DNA of 64,000 nucleotides from Burhinus oedicnemus. Lineage: Eukaryota > Chordata > Aves > Charadriiformes > Burhinidae. A program made the translations under genes and the position numbers. The stretch's first letter is position 1. Each line of letters begins with the position of its first letter. The stretch is from contig VFFE01007724.1 in NCBI GenBank assembly GCA_008921705.1, forward strand, positions 4,202,153-4,266,152, read 5' to 3'. Positions 10,381 through 22,965 of the stretch are shown here, piece after piece. A model generated the notes under the pieces. It saw only the letters and a program-made list of their open reading frames with translations. It had not been told where the DNA came from and made no database searches.

Positions 10381-12929
10381 CTTTTCTTGTCATGCTTTCG
10401 TGACCAAACAAACATTGTCTCAGGACAAAAGAAGCTCTTCTCTGCCTGTGAACTGGAGAGCCTGACGAGCAGCACAGTGTGCAGATCTAGACCAAAGTGT
10501 GAAAGTAGCCAACATATATTGCAGGAACTGTTGTATCCACAGCTGAGTTCAGTACAAATATCACTTGTGGGGGACAAAAAGCGATTAGCATCTAACAACT
10601 GACTCTTGGTAGAGTCACCTTCAGACGAGTCAGGCACAGTCCTCCTTAATCTGCCTGCATTTCCAGAGCACTGATCACCATGTATCTTTGTATCATGGCC
10701 ATCCATCACACCACCAGTTTCTCATCTAAATACTGCCAACAGCACTGTGAGTAGCCCAGCGCTGACACTCCCTCCTTCTCCCACTGCATCTTATTATTTA
10801 AGTTGCTGCTGGCAAAGAAAAGGAAAGTGGCTGTGTCCACGGTGACATTAGAACTGTCAGCTTAATCAATGCTGATCCTTCCCTCTTCACCCCCACTTCT
10901 CTGCTGCTCCCTTTTGAGGCAGCAGAAGAGCCCCATAAATTCACTGCTGTGCCCAGTCAGCCAGAAATACTGCCTGTTTTCCAGAAAGCCTTTCCTATCC
11001 TGACTGCCTCCAGCTCCACATGCTATGTCCCCCTTGGCCACCCGAAGTCCCCCAAGCAGAGCCATTGCCAGGGCTCCCAGAGCCCACGCTTATCCCCTGG
11101 TCAGCAGGAGCATCTCTGGCAGCAGACTGGCAGAGCAAGGAGCCCTTCTGCTCTCTGCTGATTAATCATGACAGGGAAAACAGGATTACAATGGCACTAA
11201 AGGCAGAGCAGGTCACCAGAAAGGCTGGGTGCTTTGGGACAGACATTTCTGCAAACAAAGAAACTTGTTGAAAGGTTTTCCAAAACCTTGGAAGCTGGGA
11301 TGCTTGTAAATAGTCCCTCATCTCTTCCATTCCAACAAAACGTGCTTTTTTGGTTTGGAAAGGAGCAGGCAAACATCCACTGGCAATGCAGCTCTATTCA
11401 GCTCGCTTATCACTATTGGAGCCATTACAGTGCAGTCTGTAGAGGGGAACACAGCTGCAGATAATACTTCCTAATGCAAACTGCAGAGGATTCACCATGA
11501 GGTGATCCTCCTCGACCCCAGGTGCCCCATTAAGTCAGGCAGAACTGGCAGGCAGACACATGTGTGGGTGCAGAGCAGCAGCTGCCACTGCTGCCTTTCA
11601 TTGTCCTCAGGACTTCAGTAGGGCAAGGAGTAAAATTAACCTCTCCACCTCATCTTGCCCCTCGCCACCTTGTCTCAGGAGCGTACCCTTGCTTTTTCAT
11701 AATACAATTGTCAGCAACAATTTATAGAGGCAGCTTGTTTGGTATTTTTGTTTATGTAAGGTTTAATATTTTTAAAGACAGTTCTCAGAAGTGGGGATAT
11801 GGGGTTTTTTTCCCTTTTCAGTTCACCAGGCTGATGCACCAATTCATGATGTGCCTTGTTTGATACAGTACACCAGTCAGCTGGAACTAGATTTCACATA
11901 ACAAAGCATTAATAATGTAATTGGAGAGAGAGCATCATAGCAAAGATAGACACTCTTGGAAAGCTAGTATTCCAAAAAGTTTCAGCATCCACAATCCTCC
12001 CTCTCCATCTTGTGTCTTGCAAGTTTGGTGTGTGGGAGTTTGCACACCCTCGTCTCTCTCTCACCGTGTCTGTATCACTTGTCACCTCATTGCAGTTGTC
12101 AGCCTACTGTCAAGATCGCTCTCTCCTGTTGTCATCTGACATTCCCTAGAGTTTTCTAGAGGGGGAAAATCTTAAGTGCAGTTGATCTGCCCCAGCATCA
12201 TTCAGCCACAGGACCTGAAGAGGCAGCGCAGGCCATTTGCTTTGCCTCCTGGTCTCTCCTCTGTCCAGCACATTTGAACCACAGCCAAGGTACATACAGC
12301 ATGTGCCAGGGACAGGAGCAGTCATGCTCTGGGGCTCATCACACTCAAATGTTGTCTTTCCTGCAATATGTCCCATCACAATATAGAGGTGGCCTCACAG
12401 TACAGATGTGTTCATTGTACTGGTAATAGTAGGATTGTTACCTATAAACTTTCTCTCTTCCACTGTGTCTCCATCTGCTTCTCTGACACTATCTTTGCAA
12501 AATAGTCAAGGAACATTCAAGTACTATGTTGTTGCACACAGGTTTCCCTAAGACTTTGAGGGTCAGAGAAAGAAAGGTTGGTTTGTTTCCTCCCATGACA
12601 GAATAACAGCCTCCAAGCAGCACTGCAGTACTAACAGGTTACTGCATTGCAGGAGGAGCGATTCCATCTGGTCAATATTCCCAGCTGTGTGGCTGTGGAG
12701 AACTGGTTGTTTAGCATCTCTAGATCGCACAGCAATACGAACCTAATCAACTCTCTGCCTCAATTTTCAAATCTCATTGAAAAGCATAGCTTGTCTCCCT
12801 TGTAGGTACGGCTTAATTTTGCTCTTCCACTAAGCTGTTGTTTAATTCACTGGCAGTAGCTAACACTGACAGGCAACATAGTTCATAGGTCTGACCTGGG
12901 GCCACAGTCCAGAGCTGTAGAACTCCGAT
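10381..12929. other. Unique non-coding sequence
   Basis: No gene was recognised. Frames of up to about 110 codons occur (for example 10377-10709 on the minus strand and 11564-11863 on the plus strand). None has a recognisable domain. Confidence 0.55.
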
Positions 12930-13060
12930 CCTAACAGTCCCACAAGCTTGGACAAAGCACTGTGTCCCAGTTTCCCCATCTTTAACATAAAAGTAATGTT
13001 TCTGCTGCCAAGGGAGGCTGGAGTGATTATACCGTAGAAATATCCAATGCTAAACACTTC
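12930..13060 (+). repeat. MIR-like SINE fragment (CORE-SINE)
   Basis: The stretch GGACAAAGCACTGTGTCCC followed by AGTTTCCCCATCTTTAA (about 12951-12986) matches the MIR theme of a 'gggcaagtcact' segment followed by 'cagtttcc(c)catctgtaaa'. The downstream ATTATA ... CAATGCTAAACACTTCT fits the MIR 'taaagcacttag' part. MIR/CORE-SINEs are ancient tRNA-derived, LINE-mobilised elements found across amniotes. The copy is heavily diverged and its boundaries are approximate. Confidence 0.5.
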
Positions 13061-13084
13061 TACCAGTCTATTTATCATGTTTAT

Positions 13085-13260
13085 AGAGTAGTGGCTTGCA
13101 GGAATAAGAGACTAGAGAATAGCCCTAGAGTAACAGGGTTGAGCTGGAGTACAGGAGATCTGACCTCTGTTCCTGGCTCTTACACAGGTAACAGAAGAGA
13201 CCCTAGGCAAGGTTTGGGCTTCAAACCTCCACCTTTAGAATGGGAAATACAACTTTTCTC
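13085..13260 (+). repeat. MIR-like SINE fragment, second copy
   Basis: GAGTACAGGAGATCTGACC, then TCTGTTCCTGGCTCTTACAC (about 13146-13185), then CCTAGGCAAGG and ACCTTTAGAATGGGAAATAC follow the order of the sauropsid MIR-like consensus 'caggagacctgggttctattcccagctctgccac ... cttgggcaag ... aaaatggg'. It is adjacent to the fragment at 12930-13060 and in the same orientation. They may be two insertions or a rearranged single locus. Confidence 0.5.
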
Positions 13261-16200
13261 CCTCTGGAGGCTAAATCATTCTTATTTGTGAGTTCGCAAA
13301 GATATCGGTTACTGTCACTTTTTAAGTGAATTGCGACACATACAGTTCTAGTATGGATTCCATTTATAAATAAAGGACAAGAAGGAATAACTGCAGTTAG
13401 GAGAGGCTTTGCAACACTCAGTCAATGTCGGTTTTCTTGTATTTAATGAAATCTTGCACACCAGAATTAATGCAATGAGGGAAATGGCTCTCACAGCCAA
13501 TGCTGGCTTCACTAGTCATTCATGACATTGAGCAAGACAGCTATTACTTGTGCCCCTGTCAGTGAAAATCAGGAGAGCACCATCAGACCTAATACCTACT
13601 AAAAAAAAAATCAAACAGATTGCCTACAGTCTGGAAAACAAACTGATACGCTTTGTGGATTTTCCTGTTAGCATAGTTTCCAGACAAGCATCACTACCAC
13701 AGTTCAAAGAGTTAAAGTAGTGCCATGCCTGATCTCTCACAGAAGTTTTGAAGGAGCATGCAGAAGTCCAACAGGTATAATTAATGTCAAGTGGTGTGTG
13801 CAGGCAGAGTCCGTTCATTGCCTCCTGTTGCCCTGCCCACCTGCTGCCCACCAGCTGCTCCTCCATGACTGCCCTGACGTGCCTGTGAAACTCAACTCCA
13901 AACGCTCTGCTTCACTTGGTGTTTCCCGAGGAAACGCTCAAACAGCTCGTCTGCTCTGTAAGCAATTAATGGACTCCATGAAGCATCTGGTGAGTGGAGC
14001 TCTGTAGGGCCCCTGCTTTGCAGCAGCTCACACCCTGTGGCACGTGTACGCTTCTGGCCTTATGGTCAGTAGCTGACCAACTCGTGCAAATCAAATTCTG
14101 TGGAGTTAGACTGACACACACCAGCTGGCTACTTGCCCTTATCAATTTTCGTAGGTCTTGATCTCATACACACTCATACTGATTTATTAGCATCAGTAAA
14201 GTTATTCTGAGACCTGACCTCTCTGTAGACCAGTGTGTAGGCCTGCACAGAACATGTTTTTTGGCAATTATGAAACTTTCTCTGCTGCAGCCCTCTTCAT
14301 CCTGCCTCTAGACCAATGTTTTAGACTTAGATTACAGTAGGGTTTTTTTCCCCTGATAGGTTAAGAATAGCTGTAGTAGCAGAGATGCTCACTTGAGGAT
14401 ACCGGCTAGGTGCTGGCACTGTAGGTACAGTGGTAAGAAAAACTGCCTTGGGGGAGCTAGTTGGACAAGAAGATGGGATTGAGCCATCTCTCTTCTCCCA
14501 GAAAGAGACAACCAGTCGCAGAGCTCAGGTATTTTAGGCACTGGAGCTAATCAGAGTGGGAATCAAAGCCTCATTCTACCAGTTTTATCCTTTTGAAAGC
14601 TGGGAACAGAGATAAATCCTTCCTTACGTTACACTGCTCTCAAGAGCAAGACAGAGGGCTTCCAATGGTGCTGCTCAAGTAGGAGAGCAAGCAACAGTCT
14701 CAGGCCTACCTCTACATTCCTGTTCTTTCCAAAGCATTTCACCTGCACAGAGTCTTATTCATGAACATTAACAATAAATTTGTTTGCTGACGTGCTTTAG
14801 TTACTATGCTAGTCCTGTTATGCTGCTCGGCTCCACACGCCACTTCCTGCTGGAATATCAGGTTTTGATTAAGGAACGAGGAGTTTGTAGATCTGCACAA
14901 TGTTGCTGCTCATCACATGAGAGCGAGGCAAATTGCACCTTCTCCTGGAGTAATCACACCTCAGTGCTTGAGAGTGACCCCACCACCTTCAGCCTGCCCC
15001 AGGGCCCTCTGTGGCCAAAAGCCCTTTGTGGAGGTGGCGAGAAGCTGCCAAAACTACCCAAGGAGATTGGCTAGTGATTTGGCAACAGCTACAGCAGTGA
15101 GAAATGTTCCCTACTTATTTGGGGTTGGTGACTAGCACATTATGAACCAGCAGGTGAAAATACAATCACCATTACGAGCACTGACATCTAAAGGCACTAC
15201 CTTTCAGCTTGCCAGGCACGGGGAGAGCTGTGATGAATTAGCTTACTAGCTTGATGGTGGCAAGGCACGGTGAAAATACTAAGTTTCCACATTACCTGTG
15301 TTGCATAAAAGCTTTTGTACAAAGCATAATCACAGCTTGTGTAAGTTGAAGGTAATGGGAGATGAAGGAAAGAAAAACAGGGTGAAAGAAAGGTTATAAG
15401 GAAAGCATAAAAAGCAAGTTGTCTCTGTGGCAGGGCAGTGGTGAGAGACTTGTCACGCTTGTGAAAATTACTTCCATTCTCCTTTCTCTCCAGTTATGTC
15501 TCTATTGTCTGGTTGCCCATTTTGTTCCAGGACTGTCTTCTAAAATGTATTTATACGTTTGTCAAAGGTCCTGTGCAAATGGCATATGAACATAAATGGC
15601 ATCTCCTAGACACCAGTGTAACAGCATTGACACTTGCCAGCAGCCCCAGAGGGAAAACCTTGGGTGAAAAGGAAAGGCAGTAGGATGTGGCACAGAACTG
15701 AGGCCCTCTCTTAAGAGATATTTCTGTCCTTAGTGTTGTTCTGTCTATGCTAGGATTAGGCCTACCTGAAAATAAGATCAATAGAAAGAGTTGGAAAAGC
15801 AAGTCTGCACACAAAAAGCTGGTTTGCTCTAACTTGTATTGGTTTACTGATATATTGCCCATCTGTCCTATGCAGAGCCCTTCCATCAGCTCAGCTTTTG
15901 CCGTAGCCCTTACTGCAGGAGCTGTGCAGCTCAGGAATGACTCAGCCTGCAGGATTAGAGGATGAAACCACCTTTGGCCCAAGCAGTGACAGGGAGAGGC
16001 AAGGTGAGGTCTCCATGTACTCATCAGCTGTAAACGGACTGAATTTCTCTCTTCCGCTGTTATGCCCTGTCTTGTTTCACCCGGCAGAGAAGTAGCACAG
16101 GTCTATTTGGAGAGCAGGTGGCATACGGCCATCTCATCCCCTTGTTCAAATGTTTGAGACCTCTTTCCTTGGCCGGAAACTAACTGCAATCTTAAACCTC

Positions 16201-17289
16201 AGTTATGTGCCCCAGCCCCTTGTGGAGGGTTGGACTGACCAGACTGTCCTCAGATCTCCTTATCTTCCCCTAATTCCACCCCTTTGCTCAGAGCTTCCCT
16301 TCCTAAAACCCAGAGTGAAAATGAGCGTCTCTCCAAGGCAGACACCAAAAGCAGGCTGAGCTTCATGGCTATATTAATAAGGAAATTAAGACTAATTGGA
16401 GGAAGTGTTGTTACCTCCATATATAGCATTATACTGAATTGCTGAACTATTTCTAGCATACATATTTTCTCATGAATGCTTAAATACCAGAGCCAGTTCA
16501 GAGCCATAGTAATGACAAAAGGCTATAGAGGACAAATATGTTTCTTAGCTTATATAACTGCTGAAGTTAGACAGAGAAGTGACTTAATTTGAACATAAAA
16601 GTAGTTTCACAGGAGGAAAATATCAGGCATAAAGAACTGTTTAAACTTTCAGAAAAAGGCGTCTGGAAAAACAGCTGGAAGAAGCAGCCAGCTGAGCTCC
16701 AGTGAGCAGCAAGGAGAGCTTCTCCTAACGACTAACCATGTCAGCGTCATGGTACATTCTCCCTTCCTTGACTGAGTGGGGATCAGATGACATCCTCAAC
16801 CCCCACAGAAATTTTAGCTGTATTATATCAAGCTCTACAGACACACCAAAAAAAAGCTTTACTTGGAAAAAACTCTACCTATAGCAAGAGGGATTCTTCA
16901 GTGATAAAGCAGTGATCTCTTCCATGTAGAGATCCCTTCTGTGGGGCAGAGCTGTGTACAGGTTTTTTCTAGGGTAACTTGCCCTTGAAGATCCTGGGGC
17001 TGCCTTGGAGCAGTGGCACAGGCACGCAGGAGAAGAGAGCCAGCAGAGGAACTGGGGATGCAGCAGAGGCTCTGGAGGAAGCACGCAGAGGGGTACGGGC
17101 AGGCTGGGGGTGCAGGTATTGCCAATAAGGAGCCTCTGGTTTAACAAGATCAGGAGGCATATCTCTAAATACAGAGTGGCTGACCTTCCCCCTTCCCCTA
17201 CCTGCTGGGAAGGCGGGTGATCAGGATACCCCCCAGAAATCAGCTCTGGTATGTCTGTTGGGTCTCACAGAGCTGGTGGGTCTGAATAT
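13261..17289. other. Unique non-coding sequence
   Basis: No recognisable exon or repeat. The longest open frame is 157 codons on the minus strand (15551-16024). It encodes a cysteine- and leucine-rich sequence with no domain that I can identify and no sign of a promoter or neighbouring exons. I treat it as chance. A weak CR1-tail-like string near 16226-16262 was not convincing. Confidence 0.5.
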
Positions 17290-17550
17290 GGAAGGAAGTC
17301 CTGAGTCCTGAGATGCAGGAAGGTTGGATCCATTCTGGTTTCATCCCCAAAATTCTCTGTGACGCTAGGAAAATGGCACTCTCTCCCTGAGCCCCAGAGT
17401 TCTGTGGGCGCTCACTGGGACCGCAACAGCACCTCTCTTTAGCCCCTGTGCCCCAACTGCAGGCTCCTCGGGGCAGGGGCTGTCCCTGACAGCTTGCTGC
17501 CGTGCTGCCATCTCTGGCCCAGGGCCTCTAGGTGCTGCTATACTACCAGC
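17290..17550 (+). repeat. MIR-like SINE with sauropsid 3' tail
   Basis: This is the most complete MIR-like copy in the window. Its order is GAGATGCAGGAAGGTTGGAT then CATTCTGGTTTCATCCCC (the 'ggttcaattct...' part), GACGCTAGGAAAATGGCACTCTCTCC (CORE region) near 17361, and CTCCTCGGGGCAGGGGCTGTCC near 17464. It ends CCTCTAGGTGCTGCTATA at about 17524-17541. The 'cttggggcagggactgtc ... cctctaggcactactgta' ending is a tail I associate with MIR-like SINEs of turtles, crocodilians and birds. It is diverged and non-functional. Confidence 0.6.
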
Positions 17551-20500
17551 AATGGATTTCCCGGCAGGAAGAAAGGGAAAGGGACGGCAGTAACTTCCTC
17601 ATGTTGCAGGAGGAAACTGCAGCAGTTCTGGATCACCAGAAAGTGCTTTTTTGTAAAGCAGCTTATTCATACTTGTGTAAACATTCTTGTGCCCAGCACA
17701 CAGGGCAAGGCTATCCGTCCCTATTTCCTGCAGGGATTGCAGCAGAGGGAATAAGACAGAGTAGTGCGTTCTGCATCACATTTTGACTAAGTGACAGCTG
17801 TAGTTTAGCTTTTCACACAAAGAAAAAAGAAGAGGTTAAACTGAGCTAATGGCATTGTCATGATAGGAGTTAACCCTGTTAAGTCAAGAACAAGAACACA
17901 AGTGATTTGTCACAGAGAACAGTAATGCACATGGGGCTGGTGCTTGAAGGTGAGGCTTAAAGCTTCAGGCATTAATGAATGAACATTTTGCCTAATTAGA
18001 TATTGATCACTATCACAAAGCATGTCATGACCACCATAAGCTTACCACAATGTGCTAACTAGTGATGGAAGATTAGAACATGTACCAGAAAGAGCATTAG
18101 GTGCTTCTCCTCTAGGAACTTTACTCAGACATTTACCAAATCTGTGAGTCTCATCATGCTGTTCCCTTAACAAGTGACAAATATTCCCTTGTTTCCCGAG
18201 GGCAACCTCACATTTTTCCTCTTCACTGCCATACTATGATTTTCACTTTGCATTAAGGTAAAGTGTTGTTCCTCCTTTCCTGACACCCTGAGGAATGCAA
18301 ATGTAAGGTGTTCATTATCCGGCTGATCCCATGCCAGCTGGGACAACCAAGGAAGGTAATTTTGTCTCACCACCAATAGAGAGATGCTATATTAACAGTG
18401 TCTTCTTGTGCATATCCCATGCTGTGCAGGATATAGTATGAATTCTTTGTGGTCAGATGAACCCTTAATACCATCCCACAAATATGCTGTGAGCACTGAA
18501 ACAGGAAATAACAGATCTGCCTGTCCTCGGGTAATGAGAACTAACAAAGTTCATGTGACATCCCTGATAGTACATGGATACATATAAGGGGTTTATTACT
18601 ATACATATTGCAGAGAGAAAGATGCAAGATTGTATATCGTGTAAGGTTACTCTGGTTCAGCTGGTTCATGGAGCCTCTCTGAAAGTGCCCACAGGAGACT
18701 GTATGTCCTTTGAAATATTAATCCTAGTTTAGTGAAGGCATGATCAGGCACAAACCTTGGAGAATGGCTCTTTAATTTTTCCATCTGGGAACCCTCCTCT
18801 CAACAAATGCATTTAATACCTATATGTGATCTCTGGCGGCTGTTGCATGCTGGTTTGTGAGGATTGCATGGTGCTGCTTATAGAATGAGAAGGTCTCAGA
18901 CATGCACTGAGAATTAGATGGATGTCAGAGAGCAATGGTAGGGTGCAGTAATGGGAGAAATTGGAAGATGCTCTTCTGCAGCATAATCTAATCTGGTGAT
19001 CCTAGGAGACATAGGAGGCATATACCCCAGGGAAGGAGAAGCCTTGTTAACCTTGGTGTGTTTAGTTGCCACCACTTCATCATATAGAAAACAGTCCCTG
19101 ACAGGAACCACACAGACACTTCTCAGCTGTAGCAGTGCCCAGGCAATCCAACAGCAAAGAGCAGCGGGAATATTGAACTCTGGATAGGAGATCGTGGGCA
19201 GATACAGACAACAGCACCACAAGGAGGCAAACCCACAAAGGAATGGGTCCTACTCACCACTCTGCAATGTCAAACCATGTCCCAAATGAGAACTAGTGCT
19301 TGAGAAAGAGCAGGGAGCAGAAGTACTGTACAGCCTGTACCACCTACCTGACAAAGCTGTAGACAGAATCCCTGCACCTGCTAGAGAACTGAGATGCCCT
19401 GATTCTCATCACTCTCTAACATGTATGTTAATGTTTGCTCCATGTCACTTACGCAGTTGTGACAAAAGCTAAATGCCGAGAACAGGTACCTGCATTCACT
19501 CTCAATGCAGCCTGTGGTCCATGCTTAGACGCTGGGAGCTTTGCTGAACACAGCCACTGACTGTTCCTACTACCTGCACGCTACTGCCACAGCAGACTGA
19601 ACCTTCAATTTTGAGGGGTCCCCTCACAAAAGTGCGTTTGGCAGCACTTTGCCTCCAGCCTATTTCAGAGCCATGCTGATAACCTGCCTTTGCCAGCCCC
19701 CTTCATTCCTGTGCTGTTTCATGCAGCCTGTGGCAAACTTCCCATTTGTATGAATACACAGCCTCCAGGCAAAACCCTCAGCAAAGTGCAGCTTCCTGAG
19801 TGCTAAGCAGGGAAAGGAATTTGGGGAATCCAGTCGTGATGCCAGAGGTCTTAATGCCTGCAGAGACATAAGCCCCCCACAATATCCTGCTGTCCCTAGA
19901 TGGGCATTGCTGCAGTGACTGACCCAGCTGCCATCACTGCCCTGACACAAGGCAGGTCCTGAGGAATAGATGGAGAGGCTTTCAAAAGATTATGTTGCGT
20001 TGAATCAATTTTGACTTCTTACCTACTAGCCAAATCCTCACACTTCCCCCTGTGCACACACACACACATCACGGCTTCCTTGCATTGGGAGTTGGAACGT
20101 TATTTCTAATTTTTATGGCATTTGTTGATATTGCTGCAGGCATTTGGGTTTTGATTGAAGAGGAGAGAAGGCAGTATATGCTTTTCAGTACTGGAGTCTG
20201 CACATGTCTGTGTGCACGTTCTGCATCTAAGGCAGTGTTACTGATATGTGGGGGTTTTTTGCCGGAAAAGAATGGGTACCAAACCTTGTCTTCTTCAGCG
20301 CTACAGGCATCATCTCTTGCCCTGTCTTGCAGTACCTCCTGTAATGAGGTTTTATGGCAGAGCTTAGAGTCCATTTTCTGTGTCAGACAATGCCTCAGCA
20401 AATTTTGGCTAAAGATTGAGGACTGGTATCTGTGGGAATCGAGCCAGAATTTATAGCAGAAACACAGATTTTATTTTTCACTGAATTATATCTTAACAAA

Positions 20501-21312
20501 TATCAGCGGGTGGGATAATTACTTGCTGGATTAAATATACTTTTTTAATCATATCATTTGTTCCAAAAGACTGTTTGTGGTTTTTTCTCCATGGGTTGAT
20601 TTATTAATGACACCTTGCAAGCTGAGAAACTATGGCTTCTCCCTTCCGGCCTTTAACATGGATGAAGTGCTACATTTGGGATTACTAACTCAGACTCACT
20701 GTAAACATCCCTAAAATACAGAGATAATTATCTGCTTTTATTGCAGCAGATGCTCTTGCAAGACCTCGTGTAACTCTGTGTTACTTGTGGCCAAAGGTAG
20801 CCATGAGCTTCCTCATGCTATCAGAGGTAAGGACTGTTCAGCAAACCAAGCCTCTGTTCCTCCAAGTGTCGGTGGCATCTCACTGCTTTACACTGATGGC
20901 TGAGAACTGACATCGCAAGAGTCCAGCAAAGCAAAACCAGCTCATAGCTGAGTGCAGCTTCACTGTAGCCGGAAAACACTTCCAGTTAGAAGAACAGTCA
21001 CTGCTAAAAATGGATTCAGGTCAGCTTTTTCAATGCTTTCTCTAAGGCAGGATATTCAGCGAGTTGTCCTAGGCTCTGAGTGCGACTTCTGTGCCCAGTG
21101 TGGACAGGCTGTTTCCTTAATTGAGAGTTCCCTAATGTCAGATATGTCACAGCTGTCTTTTTGGCCCCTTTCCTCTCTGCATTCTCATCTTAGCTTTACT
21201 TTCTATTTAGTTGATCCTTAAAATCCTTCTCAACCTAAAAATTTAACAGTTGCCACCATGACAGGGTGACGTCTATGTCCGTCTTAGTCAGAGGCAGCTG
21301 CATCCTGCTTTG
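17551..21312. other. Unique non-coding sequence
   Basis: No gene or clear repeat in this 3.8 kb apart from a (CA)7 microsatellite at 20055-20068. The open frames at 18914-19222 (-) and 20052-20456 (+) have no recognisable product. Confidence 0.5.
20055..20068. repeat. (CA)7 microsatellite
   Basis: Seven perfect CA units follow a TGTG. It is short and probably only weakly polymorphic. Confidence 0.9.
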
Positions 21313-21361
21313 GTTTTTTTCCCCCCTCCCTTCTCCCTTTCTCTTCTCCTTTCCCCTCTCT
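21313..21361 (+). repeat. Polypyrimidine tract
   Basis: A run of about 49 consecutive C/T bases (TTTTTTT, CCCCCC, then mixed TCCC/TTCTC units) has no purine from about 21313 to 21361. Mirror-like polypyrimidine tracts can form triplex DNA. A splice acceptor tract is less likely, because no AG with a coding exon follows. Confidence 0.85.
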
Positions 21362-22904
21362 ACAACTGACTACACACCTTCACACAACACACAGGTTCGG
21401 TTCAGAAGAACTAGGGGAAAAAGGTCAAATACACATCAGTCATGATTACTGTAGGTGGGACATGTATTAATAAGACAAACTCCTCATTTTCTGAGCCAGA
21501 GATTTAGCACTGGGAAGACGCTTCACTGTGGACTTGAAGGAGACTGAGGTATCCACTACAGGCATTTTAGGTTCTCAGAGACTGTTCAGGATCCAGCATT
21601 AAGTGTGGTCTTTGGCCCAGACTACTGACACTGGCCTAAAACAGACACCATGCCACCTCTGAGTCACAGACGTTTTCTGTCAAAGGCTTGAGATTCAAAC
21701 ATATATAACTTTGGGGCTGATTATGCTTCAGCATATTTTCCAATAAATTATTTCTTAGAAATAGAGCACTAAACAAATGGGAATTATAATGAAACAAGAC
21801 AACAGTGATAATACCGTTGTATGTATTCGGAGTAATGATGAGGCTAGATCAGATAATGAAGGTGTAAAATGGATAAACATTGGCATCTCTAATACCCATA
21901 ATAAATTTTAGGACATTGGAAAGACTACGTGATATCAACAAATAACAGTTCATAACACTAATGACAACAGCCTCATAGAAAAAATGGTATTTAGAGTGCT
22001 AGTCATTGAAGGAAAGTGTCCCAAAATGCAGAAACCACCACAGGACCATATAAAATGGGTATATCTCACATGCAAATGAATCAGAGCAATTCTCCTGCTT
22101 GTCCTCAGCTTCTTGGCTTACACTGTATCTCACAAAGCACCTTTTGCTCTTTGAGTTTCATCCTCACATGTGCAACAGAGGTGACTACTGCTAACGATAA
22201 GAGTGACTTTAATTCCCATAGCTTTAGCATTAGCAAATACTGTGCAGATTCCTCTACCTGACAGGCAGGAAACTTTGTTATAACAAAACCTTTTATGCTG
22301 CCCAAGTCACCATGTTTATAACGAGGAGCGGAAAGGAAAAGGATACTCTGTGCCAGTGTCACAGGAAACAATCTGAAGTGCTGTCTACGGGGATGGCATT
22401 GCTGCAGGCTTGCCCAGGGTCACTTTGCCCTCTCTCACCCGTCATATGTGTCCTGCGATGGAAGCAGCAGAGGTGAGAGTGGGCTGCAAGTTAGACGTGA
22501 CTGTGGTGTTAGGGCAGAAAACTGCAGCACAGGCTCTCCAGGGTGGCAGCCTCACAAGGCAGACTCTGATAGCTGCACCCACCTCTACTGCTGTGCTGCT
22601 CAGGTCACACTTCAAGTCCGCTGGCTTCAAAGAGAAAGGGATAGATAGGTCCTTCTTAACCAACCAATCCTCACGTCAGAGTTCAAAAATTAAAAATAAA
22701 AATTAAAACCAACAAATCTGCTGCGGTCCAACAGCCCCAAATTTAGCAATATATTGTAATAAGCCATAACAGCTCTGCAGGGTCCCTCTGGATGTCACTG
22801 GGGATACAGAGCAAAGGAGTGAAACCAGATATCTGTCAGCATTAGCAGACTAATAACAATGTCTCACAGAAGGTAGGGCTGTGACTTATCCTTCTCCTTC
22901 AGTT
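21362..22904. other. Unique non-coding sequence
   Basis: No gene recognised. A short A-rich stretch at 22685-22706 is the only simple-sequence feature. Frames around 22410-22706 are open in several registers but none looks like a conserved protein. Confidence 0.5.
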
Positions 22905-22965
22905 TCCTCATCATTTTGCAGCTAGGGAACCGAGGCACAGTAACGGTGTTTGTAAAAGAGATTCC
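22905..22965 (-). repeat. Possible MIR-like fragment
   Basis: CATTTTGCAGCTAGGGAACC followed by GAGGCACAGTAACGG (about 22912-22946) resembles the minus-strand MIR core 'cattttacagatggggaaactgaggcacagag'. Only this short core is visible, so the call is weak. Confidence 0.4.

Noticed and set aside
15551..16024. 157-codon minus-strand open frame, the longest not explained by a mobile element
   Set aside because: The translation has no recognisable domain, contains low-quality Cys/Leu/Ser-rich sequence, and nothing around it suggests exon structure. A frame of this size is expected by chance in 64 kb.
16220..16265. GGGTTGGACTGACC-like string resembling a CR1 3' end
   Set aside because: Only about 15 nt match. 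The remaining CR1 tail order (aaggtcccttcc, attctgtgat) is absent.
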